The notes beneath the pieces were generated by a model. That model ran no database searches and was not told where the DNA came from. It saw nothing but the letters and a program-made list of their open reading frames with translations. A DNA stretch of 64,000 nt, from assembly GCF_001593005.1 (NCBI RefSeq), contig NZ_LQZQ01000012.1, positions 92,195 to 156,194 on the forward strand. Direction: 5' to 3'. The stretch is from Roseivirga ehrenbergii. Lineage in GTDB: Bacteria; Bacteroidota; Bacteroidia; Cytophagales; Cyclobacteriaceae. Every line of letters starts with the position of its first letter. The first letter of the stretch is position 1. This document shows positions 1 through 8,600 of this stretch, piece by piece. A program made the position numbers and the translations under genes.

Positions 1-2
1 AG

Positions 3-82
3 AACCCTCCAGAAGTTCTCTTTTTCGCTTTAGATTAATTATTTACTACTGATAATATAATTGCCCCAACTTTTGGAGGGTT
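3..82. repeat. 80-bp inverted-repeat element, copy A
   Basis: The left arm at 3-17 (AACCCTCCAGAAGTT) is the near-perfect reverse complement of the right arm at 68-82 (AACTTTTGGAGGGTT), with a 50-bp interior. Three further copies of the same length are at 34615, 36510 and 42503, and interior words such as TTTAGAT and ACTGAT recur in them. The element lies just downstream of the minus-strand coiled-coil gene, so it could also act as its terminator. Its role is unknown. Confidence 0.8.
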
Positions 83-111
83 TGTCTAAGTGTAGAATCA
101 GGTTCAGGGTT

Positions 112-1029
112 CTACCTTACATTAAAAGTAGTTCTGCCTATTTCGTAAGTATCAGAAAGAATGATGACTTTGTACTCGCCTTCATCAAATTCAGAACCTT
201 TGTCGTAAACGAAGGTCAATTCTTGCTTTGAGTTATCGAAAAGAATTTCCTGACGCGCTGTAAATGTTTGTTCACGTCCATCTACAGTAAATGAACCAGA
301 ACCTTTAGCGATATCAAAAACTACATTGCCAGCAGGGTCAACCAACTGAATCATGATTTTATGGCCTGCAACTGGTGCAACAGGGTTGTCTGCTAGATTG
401 AAAGTTACCTTGATTTTCTCAGCCTGACGACCTCTGAAATCACCTTCTCGCTCTTTTCCCCTAGAATTTATATTGAAAACTTTTACGTTTTCTGCCTTAA
501 GTTTGGCTGCCAAAGAAATCTGCTGTTTTAGCTCTTGTTGCGTTTCGGTGGCTTTACGAATCGTATTGTTCAATTCGTTTTTCTCGGTTTTTAAATCAAT
601 GTTCTCTTCTACCAATTTGGTATTGATTACTTTCAACGCTGCGATCTCGTCATCTTTGGCTAAGAGTAATTCTTCGTAACCTCCCACTTTTCTGTCCAAG
701 CGTTGAATAATGGCTTTATTGGCTACTCTTGTTCGTTGCAGCTGATCACGTTGTGCAGTGATAGAGTCTTTTAAGGTTACCAAGGAATCTATATTTCCAC
801 CCAACTTGGCTATTTCAGAAATACGGTTGCTAAGTTGACCGCTAATACTATCTAATTTAGTGGTAAGTGTGATTTTTGTAGCCTCAAATTCAGCTTGAAG
901 TGCGTTTTTGCTTTCGTTATCAGAGTAAATTTTGAAGCCCGCCCCAGCTACAATAACAATGAGGGCCACAATTAATATAATTCTAATCTTATCTGGGCTT
1001 CCGCCTTTCTTCTTTGCTACTTCACTCAT
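112..1029 (-). CDS. Membrane-anchored coiled-coil protein of unknown function
   Basis: I do not recognise a named family for this 305-residue protein. A short basic cytoplasmic start is followed by one hydrophobic segment at about residues 16-34, so it is probably a single-pass inner-membrane protein with its bulk outside the cytoplasm. Residues about 40-170 form a long predicted coiled coil rich in Leu, Lys, Glu and Gln. The last roughly 110 residues look like a compact beta domain (VTFNLADNP, FTVDGREQTF, YKVIILSDTYEIG). This layout suggests a spacer or scaffold carrying an immunoglobulin-like domain. The ATG at 1029 directly precedes the basic N-terminus. It is divergent from the methyltransferase at 1134 and followed by repeat copy A. 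Membership of a Bacteroidota-conserved family is likely but untested. Confidence 0.75.
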   Translation of the reverse strand: MSEVAKKKGGSPDKIRIILIVALIVIVAGAGFKIYSDNESKNALQAEFEATKITLTTKLDSISGQLSNRISEIAKLGGNIDSLVTLKDSITAQRDQLQRTRVANKAIIQRLDRKVGGYEELLLAKDDEIAALKVINTKLVEENIDLKTEKNELNNTIRKATETQQELKQQISLAAKLKAENVKVFNINSRGKEREGDFRGRQAEKIKVTFNLADNPVAPVAGHKIMIQLVDPAGNVVFDIAKGSGSFTVDGREQTFTARQEILFDNSKQELTFVYDKGSEFDEGEYKVIILSDTYEIGRTTFNVR

Positions 1030-1133
1030 TCCGCTGAACCTCTGTTAATAAATTTTAAACGCCTTTTCGGTTAAATATTGGGCGAATTACTTAAATCTTT
1101 TTTAAATATGCCAACCCATTAAAAACGACTGGC

Positions 1134-1721
1134 ATGATTGAATCTTTAAATGAGAATTATTGGACACAAAGGTATGAGAATAATCAGGTGGGCTGGGATA
1201 TAGGCCATGTTTCTACACCTATTAAAGATTATATCGATCAGCTTACCGATAATGACATTAAGATTCTAATTCCCGGGGCGGGAAATGCCTATGAAGCAGA
1301 ATACTTATGGAATCAAGGGTTTAAAAATGTTTGGGTGATTGACCTTTCTAAAACTCCTTTGCAGAATCTTCGATCTAGAATTCCTGATTTCCCTGCTTCG
1401 CAATTAATTCATGGTAACTTCTTCGAGCATCACTCGCAATATGATTTGATTATTGAACAGACATTTTTCTGCGCGCTCAACCCCATTATGCGAACGGATT
1501 ATGTGACTAAAATGCAAGAGCTTTTAGTGGAGGGCGGTAAACTAATAGGCCTTATGTTTAAGATTCCACTCAATACAACGCATCCTCCTTTTGGTGGTAA
1601 AGAAGAAGAGTACAGGTCCATTTTCTCGCCTTATTTCAAGATTGAAATTATGGAAGAAGCTTATAATTCCATTCCACCAAGAATGGGGAACGAGCTTTTC
1701 GTGAAGATGATAAAGATCTGA
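1134..1721 (+). CDS. TPMT-family SAM-dependent methyltransferase
   Basis: This 195-residue protein has the layout of the thiopurine S-methyltransferase (TPMT) family. The N-terminal WTQRYENNQVGWDIG segment is typical, and the SAM-binding motif I is LIPGAGNAYEAEYL at about residues 45-58. An acidic beta-2 end (VIDLS) follows, then the EQTFFCALNP stretch found in TPMT-like enzymes. Members methylate sulfur, selenium, tellurium or halide acceptors; the substrate here cannot be read from sequence. It is a cytoplasmic protein of full family length. It is monocistronic: the upstream neighbour is divergent and the downstream propeller gene is convergent, with only 2 bp between the two stop codons. 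The start is the first ATG after the divergent intergenic region. Confidence 0.85.
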   Translation: MIESLNENYWTQRYENNQVGWDIGHVSTPIKDYIDQLTDNDIKILIPGAGNAYEAEYLWNQGFKNVWVIDLSKTPLQNLRSRIPDFPASQLIHGNFFEHHSQYDLIIEQTFFCALNPIMRTDYVTKMQELLVEGGKLIGLMFKIPLNTTHPPFGGKEEEYRSIFSPYFKIEIMEEAYNSIPPRMGNELFVKMIKI

Positions 1722-1723
1722 TT

Positions 1724-2842
1724 CTAAAAGTTAATCTTATACCGAACAATTGTAGGGTTTTCTTCTTCTCCTGTATCAGAGACTGACCTTGATTCTATAG
1801 TATTAACACTATAGAAATAGCCTTTTTGAGCGAATTGAGCAGGGCCAAAACCATACTTTTCTTTAAAACGATTCATTGTTAAATTTAAGGTTTTATCGGT
1901 GTTCTTGTTGAAAAGAGTCCAAACGTATTCAATGGTCTCGGAGTCAGTTTTTGATGTTCTCTCCCACGAAAAAGTGAGTAGATTATCGCTCTCAAATAAA
2001 TTGCCCTGCACAATATAATAGTCACCAGTCATTAATGCTTGACGGAAATCCATCGGGTCTTTTCCTTTGATTTCTGACGGAATATTATGGCCATTAAAAT
2101 CGATGGAGTAAATGGGTTTAATTTCCTTTTCTGTTACCATGTATATACTATCGTGCATGGATTGCATATAGATTATGCGCTCATTTGAAAATGTTAAGCT
2201 GTTGAATATTTTCACATAATCTGTTGAACCATATTCCAATACTCCGCTTAGAAATGTGCTGTCATTGCTTTTGTTAGCAATCTGCAAAAGTTCCTTTCTC
2301 TCAGTGGGATCATCCTGTCTGCCATCCATATGGAAAACAAAATTGCCTTTGTTCAGTGAAGCAAAGTTGGAAATCTGTCCATTGACTTTATGTTGGCTTT
2401 TAAAGTTCCCCTCTAAATCATAGTTGAGCATTCTCCGTTGGCGAACATCCAAAATGTTGATTTCATCCGAAAACTGATTGATGTTAAAATCGAAGGGAAG
2501 GTAGAATTGTCCTTCGGCTACACCAATGGAATGAATTCGCCTAAGAATTTCCCCTTCTAAATTAAAAATATAGAGAGATTTGGATACTCTAATGTCAAGC
2601 AGGTAAATCTTCCCTTTATAGATGATCATCTTATCAATTGGGCCAAGAGTAGAACTGTCGGTCAATTCTAACTTGACTTCACTTCTCTCAGTGATCAAAT
2701 TATCACCAATGTGTTTGGTGACTTCTCCGATAGAAATGACCTGTAAATCGTCATCAGATTTAGTTTTCTCTTTTGTAGAGCAAGCGGAAATTAGGGTAAA
2801 TAGAAAGCCAACTAGAATGTATTTCACGGATTTAGAATTCAA
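1724..2842 (-). CDS. Six-bladed beta-propeller lipoprotein
   Basis: A type II signal peptide with lipobox ISAC (Cys21) precedes an acidic, Lys-rich linker and about 340 residues of beta-rich repeats of the six-bladed beta-propeller lipoprotein type common in Bacteroidota. Typical strand patterns are KMIIYKGKIYLLD, LYIFNLEGEILRRI and GQFYLPFDFNIN. The anchored protein is probably at the outer membrane or cell surface. Family members have no assigned substrate and are thought of as binding or scaffold proteins. Four more genes of this general type lie at 4.8-9.9 kb, but this copy is separated from them by the methyltransferase, apaG and ung. The ATG at 2842 starts the signal peptide exactly. 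Confidence 0.8.
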   Translation of the reverse strand: MNSKSVKYILVGFLFTLISACSTKEKTKSDDDLQVISIGEVTKHIGDNLITERSEVKLELTDSSTLGPIDKMIIYKGKIYLLDIRVSKSLYIFNLEGEILRRIHSIGVAEGQFYLPFDFNINQFSDEINILDVRQRRMLNYDLEGNFKSQHKVNGQISNFASLNKGNFVFHMDGRQDDPTERKELLQIANKSNDSTFLSGVLEYGSTDYVKIFNSLTFSNERIIYMQSMHDSIYMVTEKEIKPIYSIDFNGHNIPSEIKGKDPMDFRQALMTGDYYIVQGNLFESDNLLTFSWERTSKTDSETIEYVWTLFNKNTDKTLNLTMNRFKEKYGFGPAQFAQKGYFYSVNTIESRSVSDTGEEENPTIVRYKINF

Positions 2843-2892
2843 ATTGATCCATGAATTTACAGAATTAAAATCTATGAACTATGTTTTTAGTC

Positions 2893-3666
2893 TTAGATTT
2901 CTAAGATGTAGCTTTTTTTCATTAGATCAGGCTGAAGGAAGAGCATTCCTGCTTCGAATAGGTCGATGGAAAGGGAGACTTTAGGATGTTTTTTGAGCAG
3001 TTTCCAAGCATCGTTCATTTCTTTAGACCAATGAATATCGTCTAAAATAATCATGCCTGATGTTGTCATTTTAGGCAAGAGTAGTTCGAAGTATCGAAGT
3101 GTAGGTTCGTACCTGTGGTTGGCATCAATGTAGGCTAAATCAATTTGAGGAGCGTTTTCAATCCATTGAGGTAAAGTGTTGTCAATATTCCCTTCGATCA
3201 ATTGGTAATTGAAGCAGTTTAACTTACTTAAGTTTTGCCTGGCTAAACTGGCAATGGACGCACTTCCCTCAAAAGTGAAAAGTTGAACATCCTTTTTTGC
3301 AGAAGCCATATAGGCGGCATTCAAACCTAATGAAGTACCCAATTCCACGATGTTTTTATAATCGAAATGTGTGATGATTCGATTGAGCAATCTTGAAAAG
3401 CGAGCAGGAGTGGAGGCGTGATTAGCGATCTGACTTACTTTGCGCGTATTGGAATTACTGATCCGAGAACCTGCACCCAAATCTTCTATTAAAACCTCTT
3501 CATCGTTTTGAAGCAGGCTTTTTCTTAAGGCTTCAATGGGTTCAAAACCTTTTTTATTGTCTTTTTTAACGACTTCAGTATAGAAAGGGTAGAGGAATGG
3601 CGAGTGCAACGAATGTTCATTCATGGCCAAAAGCCAGTACTTTATATAAGCCAGAATTTGGTGCAA
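2893..3666 (-). CDS. Class I SAM-dependent methyltransferase (O-methyltransferase-like)
   Basis: This is a 257-residue protein with a Rossmann methyltransferase core. VELGTSLGLNAAYMAS at about residues 107-122 is SAM motif I, TFEGSASIASLA holds the acidic beta-2 position, and IDLAYIDANHRYEPTLRYFE resembles motif IV of caffeoyl-CoA O-methyltransferase-like enzymes. The substrate is unknown. The N-terminal KYWLLAMNEHSLHSPF segment looks like the usual start of this Bacteroidota family, which supports the TTG at 3666; the first ATG (3624) would remove it. The gene begins 5 bp after the apaG stop, so the two are probably co-transcribed. Confidence 0.8.
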   Translation of the reverse strand: MHQILAYIKYWLLAMNEHSLHSPFLYPFYTEVVKKDNKKGFEPIEALRKSLLQNDEEVLIEDLGAGSRISNSNTRKVSQIANHASTPARFSRLLNRIITHFDYKNIVELGTSLGLNAAYMASAKKDVQLFTFEGSASIASLARQNLSKLNCFNYQLIEGNIDNTLPQWIENAPQIDLAYIDANHRYEPTLRYFELLLPKMTTSGMIILDDIHWSKEMNDAWKLLKKHPKVSLSIDLFEAGMLFLQPDLMKKSYILEI

Positions 3667-3671
3667 GGGAA

Positions 3672-4061
3672 TTAATTAAGGAGATAGGGAACGATCATGG
3701 TGAACTCAGGAATGATGACTTCAAACTGTTTTCCGTCCATCACCCTTTCCATCAAATAGATGCCACGCATTTTGCCAATACCGCTTCTCAGGTTGCAACC
3801 AGACACATATTGATGCTTTTCGCCCGGTTCTAAAACAGGCTGTTGCCCCACAACACCTTCACCTTCTACCTCGCGCATTTCGTTATTGGTATCGAAAATC
3901 TGCCAATGTCTGCGGTGTAGCTTAATTGTATTTTCGCCATCATTTTCAATCGTAATACGGTAGGTAAACACAAAGTGATTTTGTGCCGGACTGGAGTATT
4001 CCGGTTGATAGTGGGTTTCCACACTTACTTTTACACCTTCTGTTATTGCTGTTACAATCAT
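3672..4061 (-). CDS. apaG: ApaG domain protein
   Basis: This 129-residue protein matches the ApaG family along its whole length. The family is a fibronectin type III-like beta sandwich found in bacteria and in some F-box proteins. Visible conserved stretches are VKVSVETHYQPEYSS near the start, FVFTYRITIENDGENTIKL, RRHWQIFDTN and the Gly-rich GEGVVGQQPVLEPGE. CorD/ApaG was linked genetically to Co2+ and Mg2+ efflux in enterobacteria, but its biochemistry is unresolved. The gene is the first of a probable two-gene unit with the methyltransferase. A TATCTTTA sequence about 30 bp upstream of the ATG resembles a Bacteroidota -7 element. It is divergent from ung. Confidence 0.92.
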   Translation of the reverse strand: MIVTAITEGVKVSVETHYQPEYSSPAQNHFVFTYRITIENDGENTIKLHRRHWQIFDTNNEMREVEGEGVVGQQPVLEPGEKHQYVSGCNLRSGIGKMRGIYLMERVMDGKQFEVIIPEFTMIVPYLLN

Positions 4062-4133
4062 TTATGGCTTTCGCTTCAGAGTTTTAAAGATATAGATTAC
4101 TTTTAAAATTACTAATGAGAAAACGAAAATTCG

Positions 4134-4796
4134 ATGAATGTTAAGATTGAGGAGAGCTGGAGAGAAGTTTTAAAAGAGGAGTTTGAGAAGGAGTATTTCA
4201 AGCGTTTGACGGATTTTGTGAAGGAGGAATATAAAACTCAAACCATTTTTCCGGCAGGGAATAACATTTTCAGGGCTTTCGATCAATGTGCTTTTGACGA
4301 TGTAAAAGTGGTGATTCTGGGACAAGACCCATACCACGGCCCAGGGCAAGCCAATGGGCTTTGCTTCTCTGTAAAAGAAGGAATGCCTTTTCCGCCTTCT
4401 TTGGTCAATATTTTCAAGGAAATTAAAGACGACCTAGGCAAAGACATTCCACCACATGGTTCCCTAGACCGTTGGGCACAACAAGGCGTTTTATTACTCA
4501 ACGCAACTTTGACTGTGCGAGCGCATCAAGCAGGTTCACACCAAAATAAAGGCTGGGAAGAATTTACGAATGCTGTTATTCATCAACTGGCCACCCGAAA
4601 ACAGGGGATAGTCTATTTGCTTTGGGGCAGCTATGCCCAGAAGAAAGCCTCCTTTGTTGACGACAAATCAAACTTAATTTTAAAAGCGCCACATCCTTCA
4701 CCATTATCTTCTTACAGAGGTTTCTTTGGCTGCAAGCACTTTAGCAAGGCCAATGCTTATTTGGAAGAAAAAGGAGGTGATGGGATTGAGTGGTGA
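4134..4796 (+). CDS. ung: Uracil-DNA glycosylase, family 1
   Basis: This enzyme removes uracil from DNA as the first step of base-excision repair. The 220-residue protein has all family 1 signatures. The water-activating motif VVILGQDPYHGPGQANGLCF lies at about residues 59-78 and contains the catalytic Asp and the Tyr that excludes thymine. FPPSLVNIFKE follows, LLLNATLTVRAHQAGSH carries the uracil-binding Asn, and APHPSPLS at about 183-190 is the DNA-intercalation loop with the catalytic His. Length is normal. The gene stands alone, divergent from apaG and convergent with the propeller gene downstream. The 3' gap holds a strong hairpin made of two repeat arms. Confidence 0.97.
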   Translation: MNVKIEESWREVLKEEFEKEYFKRLTDFVKEEYKTQTIFPAGNNIFRAFDQCAFDDVKVVILGQDPYHGPGQANGLCFSVKEGMPFPPSLVNIFKEIKDDLGKDIPPHGSLDRWAQQGVLLLNATLTVRAHQAGSHQNKGWEEFTNAVIHQLATRKQGIVYLLWGSYAQKKASFVDDKSNLILKAPHPSPLSSYRGFFGCKHFSKANAYLEEKGGDGIEW

Positions 4797-4804
4797 TGAT
4801 TAAG

Positions 4805-4835
4805 CCTTTGGAGGGTTCAAAACCCTCCAAGGGTT
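4805..4835. terminator. Bidirectional hairpin built from two repeat arms
   Basis: CCTTTGGAGGGTT (4805-4817) and AACCCTCCAAGGG (4821-4833) form a 13-bp stem with one non-standard pair and a 3-nt loop. It lies exactly between the convergent stops of ung and the propeller gene. The sequence matches the arms of the 80-bp repeat family but in outward order and without an interior. Terminator function is inferred from position and stem strength; there is no clean U-tract. Confidence 0.6.
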
Positions 4836-4841
4836 GATTTA

Positions 4842-5990
4842 CTATTTGCTCTTAAACTTGATTTTCAATAGCACAGGGTTTTCTGATTGAAAGATTTCTT
4901 CTAAGTCAAAACCTCCATTTACTGTCCATTGGTCATTATCAAGGTTATCCATAAACTCTTCAAAATCGTAGGCAGCGATGAAACCTACTAGGCGGCCATC
5001 TTCCCATTCTAAGAAATTGATGTCATAATCCTCCTTGTTGTTTTTACGCATATCAAACCGAGTGAACTTTCCCGACTTTCTATTAATCATGCCTTTTCGT
5101 TGACTCATAGGGTTTAAATTATAGCTGACCATTATGTAATTTTTTCCTATGCCTGGCTTTACTTTATATACCTTGTTACCCTTAAGCATGACTTTAATGT
5201 CTCGATTCATAGATACATTACTTGTAGGGTCTGACCATAGCCATTGCTTTCCAAAATCAAATTTGAATCGCGGGTATTCTTTCCCGTCAATGATCTGATA
5301 GACGGTATCCGTTAATGGTTTACTGTAAAACACAGCCTCTTCTAGCTGGCTTATATTTCCTTCAATATTTTCTGGAACTCGTTTGGGATTGTTGATGAAT
5401 GCTCCCTTACTCATGATTCTTAGTTTGTCATCTGTAATATAAAACCCATCATAAGCAATGACTGTATTAGGACTTGAAGGATTTCTTGGCTCAAAAAGGT
5501 ATCCGTTTTTGTAAGGAATCATTTCTTGTCCATTTATTGCCTTATCATATCCAGCTTTTAAAGTTTCAATATGCTCTCCATCTTCAGAATACCTGAGTAA
5601 AAGCCTAGACCACCCGCTGTAGAGTTCAATCCTACCTTTACTAAACCAAGCATCGCTAATGTTACTATATTCATTAGGTCCTTGACCGTAATTACTGATC
5701 ACATTTTTGTAATCGCCCTTTACATCAAACAAAGCTATTGAGCGATAAAAGTTTGTGCCTTCCTTATTCGGCACTCCAAATCCATTCGGAGTTTTGAAGT
5801 AACTATCCCAAGAAGAGATGAGTGAGTTTTCGTTTTCTTCTAACCGAATAACTTCAATATGATCAATAGCATCAAAGAAATTGGTTCTTGGGGCATCAAT
5901 GTCAATTTCAAAACGCTCGAGCTTGGGGAGGTTTTGAGCTTTTAAAGCTGTAGAGAAAATCAGGAGAATGAAAAAACAGGACTTGTTCAT
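4842..5990 (-). CDS. Secreted six-bladed beta-propeller protein (tandem paralogue 2)
   Basis: From ATG 5990 this is 382 residues with a type I signal peptide (hydrophobic core FFILLIFSTALKAQ) and no lipobox, followed by propeller-like strands. It is a clear tandem paralogue of the gene at 5992-7128. Both mature N-termini share FEIDIDA.RTNFFDAI and IRLEE, and both C-termini share YDFEEFMDNL and GGFDLEEIFQSENPVLLKIK. The open frame extends upstream to 6053, but that part overlaps the neighbour and lacks a signal peptide, so ATG 5990, 1 nt after the upstream stop, is the better start. The pair is probably translationally coupled. Function is unknown. Confidence 0.8.
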   Translation of the reverse strand: MNKSCFFILLIFSTALKAQNLPKLERFEIDIDAPRTNFFDAIDHIEVIRLEENENSLISSWDSYFKTPNGFGVPNKEGTNFYRSIALFDVKGDYKNVISNYGQGPNEYSNISDAWFSKGRIELYSGWSRLLLRYSEDGEHIETLKAGYDKAINGQEMIPYKNGYLFEPRNPSSPNTVIAYDGFYITDDKLRIMSKGAFINNPKRVPENIEGNISQLEEAVFYSKPLTDTVYQIIDGKEYPRFKFDFGKQWLWSDPTSNVSMNRDIKVMLKGNKVYKVKPGIGKNYIMVSYNLNPMSQRKGMINRKSGKFTRFDMRKNNKEDYDINFLEWEDGRLVGFIAAYDFEEFMDNLDNDQWTVNGGFDLEEIFQSENPVLLKIKFKSK

Positions 5991-5991
5991 T

Positions 5992-7128
5992 TTACTTGAA
6001 TTTGATTTTGAGCAAAACAGGGTTTTCTGATTGAAATATTTCCTCCAAGTCAAAGCCTCCTTTAACTGCCCATTGGTCGCTTTTAAGGTTATCCATAAAC
6101 TCTTCGAAATCGTAGGCAGCGATTGAACTTACCAGCCTGTCATCTTCCCATGTAAGAAACGTCAGGTTATAGTCTTCTTTGTCTTTCTTCCGTAAATCGA
6201 AGCGAAAGAAATCACCTGTTTCTCTATCTATATATCCTTTTTTCTGATGAACAAGCTTGTCTTCGTAAAAAAGGTAGGTCAAAAAAATGCGCCACTCACC
6301 AATATATGGGTATACCATATATACTTTTGCTTCGGCAGACATGGCGTTCATGGCAGTGACTGGTGATTTCATGTGCTTTGGATTTGACCAAAGCCATTCA
6401 TTGCCGAAATCGAATTTAAACCTTGGGTATGCTTTGCTATTCATAATTTGGAAAACAGAATCTCTTAACGGTTTCATATAGAAAATTGACTCTCTGAGCG
6501 AGCTGAATACCTTTTTCTGAGTGAAAGGTAATGGATGAGGTTTGGCAACTGGTGCACTTTTTCCTGTGAGATTCAAAAGGTTATCGGTAAATATGAGCTC
6601 ATTACCATTTGGAGGTGTGCCCATTTGGTGAAATATGTAGCCTTTTTGATATGGAATCATTGCCCAACCACTAATTGATTTGTCATATCTGGCTTCAATG
6701 GACCCAACGTATTCACCTGACTCCGTATAATGTTGAATTCTTCTTGACCACCCGCTAAATAGCGCTATGTGGCCATCCTTAAACCATGCATCGCTAATAT
6801 TTCTGTACTCTTCTGGGCCTAGCCCACTCTTGCTAATTTCATTGATATAGTTTCCTTGCTTATCGAAAAGAATAAGCCTAGCTGGTTTGCTAATAGGCAT
6901 GTAAGGAATGACAAACCCCGAAGGCGTTTTGAAATAATGATCAATCTCCCCTAATAGTGTCTTTTCAGTTTCTTCTAATCTGATAATTTCAATATGTTCA
7001 ATGGCATCGAAGAAGTTTGTTCTAGTGGCATCAATATCAATCTCAAAACTCTCGAACTTAGGCGGGGTTTGGGCGGCTAGGTTTAGGGAGAAAAGAAGAA
7101 ACGCAAAAGAAGAGATGTGTTTAATCAT
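5992..7128 (-). CDS. Secreted six-bladed beta-propeller protein (tandem paralogue 1)
   Basis: This 378-residue protein has a type I signal peptide (SSFAFLLFSLNLAAQ) and propeller-type repeats. It is the upstream and probably promoter-proximal member of a duplicated pair. Visible blade-like segments include PARLILFDKQGNYI, GPEEYRNISDAWFKDGHIALFSG and RFKFDFGNEWLWS. The last 60 residues are almost identical to the downstream copy, whereas the middle is much more divergent. The ATG at 7128 begins the signal peptide. Like its paralogue it has no lipidation Cys, unlike the neighbours at 1724, 7246 and 8601. The ligand is unknown. Confidence 0.8.
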   Translation of the reverse strand: MIKHISSFAFLLFSLNLAAQTPPKFESFEIDIDATRTNFFDAIEHIEIIRLEETEKTLLGEIDHYFKTPSGFVIPYMPISKPARLILFDKQGNYINEISKSGLGPEEYRNISDAWFKDGHIALFSGWSRRIQHYTESGEYVGSIEARYDKSISGWAMIPYQKGYIFHQMGTPPNGNELIFTDNLLNLTGKSAPVAKPHPLPFTQKKVFSSLRESIFYMKPLRDSVFQIMNSKAYPRFKFDFGNEWLWSNPKHMKSPVTAMNAMSAEAKVYMVYPYIGEWRIFLTYLFYEDKLVHQKKGYIDRETGDFFRFDLRKKDKEDYNLTFLTWEDDRLVSSIAAYDFEEFMDNLKSDQWAVKGGFDLEEIFQSENPVLLKIKFK

Positions 7129-7245
7129 ATTTAAATATAGCTTTTTTTTAAAGAGAGCCTAGTTTAGTATTGCGATGCCTATGATTTTAATGGCCGATAT
7201 CTCTTCTTTCTGAAGTAGTTTCTTATTGGCATGATGTGCCAAGGC

Positions 7246-8433
7246 TTATTTTAATTTCACAATCATTACGACCGGATTATCTTCTCGGTCTATGTCCTTT
7301 AGCTTCTGCAAGCTTTTAGGTAGTGATTCGATTTTATCAGGGTTGTCTTGAAACCAGTTGTATATCTTTTCTGCTTCAACATTGTAAACGAGTTCATTTT
7401 GGTCGTTGATATACTGTGGAGAGAAAGGTATAAACTCATTTAAATCATCTTGAAAGCTAGATATTTGCTCATACCTCTCATAGGCCAGGTGTGTTTTATT
7501 CTCTTTAATGTCGTGGTAGGCACTATATGTTTTTCCTTGATAATTGAGGCTAAAAAACACGTAATTATCATTTAAATCAATATTACTCACCGAATACATG
7601 TTGAAGTAATCATCGTCCTCCATGATTTCTTTCTTTTCATAGGGTGGTGAATGTTCCCCCATATTAAATATAACGGTAGGTAAAAGTTTCTCCTTTGTTA
7701 CCTGAAAAACTGTATCGTTAAAGGCTTCTTTAAAAAAGACATCATTTTTACTAGTGAAAAACAGGCCTTCGCTTAAGCGGAGGGAAAATGAGTTAGTTCG
7801 ATTTGGCTCACATTGTTGGTGATTAGGAAAGCTTTTTATTACATCTCCCTTCTTATTAAAAATAACTATTAGCTCTGTGACAGTACAACTCATGTTCTTG
7901 ATATAGCCAGCAAAATAACCGTCCTCTACTTCGAAAGCATTTTCAACTTCTGAGGGAGCCGAAGCTATAGTTTTAATTTCTCCATTTGAATTTAAAGTTT
8001 TGATTCGGTTACCAGTTCTAACATAAATTTCATTAGACGTTGTTGGGTGCATAGAAGGAAGGGTATATTGATAAGCCTCTGGATCATAACCATAGTGGCT
8101 TAATTCTTTAATAAACTTCCCTGTTTTTCTATCAAACTGAAGTATTTGCCTGAAAGCGACAGTGTAAATGTAATCCTCCAATACATAGGCTCGTGGGTAT
8201 GCAGTAGCAACGAACCCCTCGTCTACCGTTTCGAGTCTAACATATTCAATTTCAGAACTAAACTGACTTAGGTATTGTGAAGTACCTTCTTTAAGTGCTT
8301 TTTCGATATCAATAACTACCGCACCTGAATTTAGTTGATTCGTAGTTTCATTAGATTCTTTTTTATTACTACAACTACTGGAAAATATAGTAATGCAAGC
8401 TAATGGCAGGAAGAATACTTTTTTATAATTCAT
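7246..8433 (-). CDS. Six-bladed beta-propeller lipoprotein
   Basis: A type II signal peptide ends in lipobox SSSC (Cys21), followed by a charged Lys/Glu/Asn-rich linker and about 350 residues of propeller-like beta repeats. EYVRLETVDEGFVATAYPRAYVLEDYIY at about residues 60-90, split by Gly and Asp turns, opens the first blades in the way usual for this family, and ILQFDRKTGKFIKEL follows. The C-terminus DNPVVMIVKLK resembles that of the two paralogues downstream. It is likely an outer-membrane lipoprotein of unknown ligand. The gene is divergent from the lipoprotein gene at 8601 across 167 bp that must hold both promoters. Confidence 0.8.
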   Translation of the reverse strand: MNYKKVFFLPLACITIFSSSCSNKKESNETTNQLNSGAVVIDIEKALKEGTSQYLSQFSSEIEYVRLETVDEGFVATAYPRAYVLEDYIYTVAFRQILQFDRKTGKFIKELSHYGYDPEAYQYTLPSMHPTTSNEIYVRTGNRIKTLNSNGEIKTIASAPSEVENAFEVEDGYFAGYIKNMSCTVTELIVIFNKKGDVIKSFPNHQQCEPNRTNSFSLRLSEGLFFTSKNDVFFKEAFNDTVFQVTKEKLLPTVIFNMGEHSPPYEKKEIMEDDDYFNMYSVSNIDLNDNYVFFSLNYQGKTYSAYHDIKENKTHLAYERYEQISSFQDDLNEFIPFSPQYINDQNELVYNVEAEKIYNWFQDNPDKIESLPKSLQKLKDIDREDNPVVMIVKLK

Positions 8434-8600
8434 GATGATTCGGATTATATAGGTTATTTTAAAAGACTAATTCTTAATACTACTAAATTAATAGTTGTAT
8501 TAAATGTAAGTTAGTTTAACTACTAAAACAAACGTTACAGATTCGAGGAAAGAAGAGCTTGTACTTTAAAAATATATATTCTTAACACTACTTAATCTCT

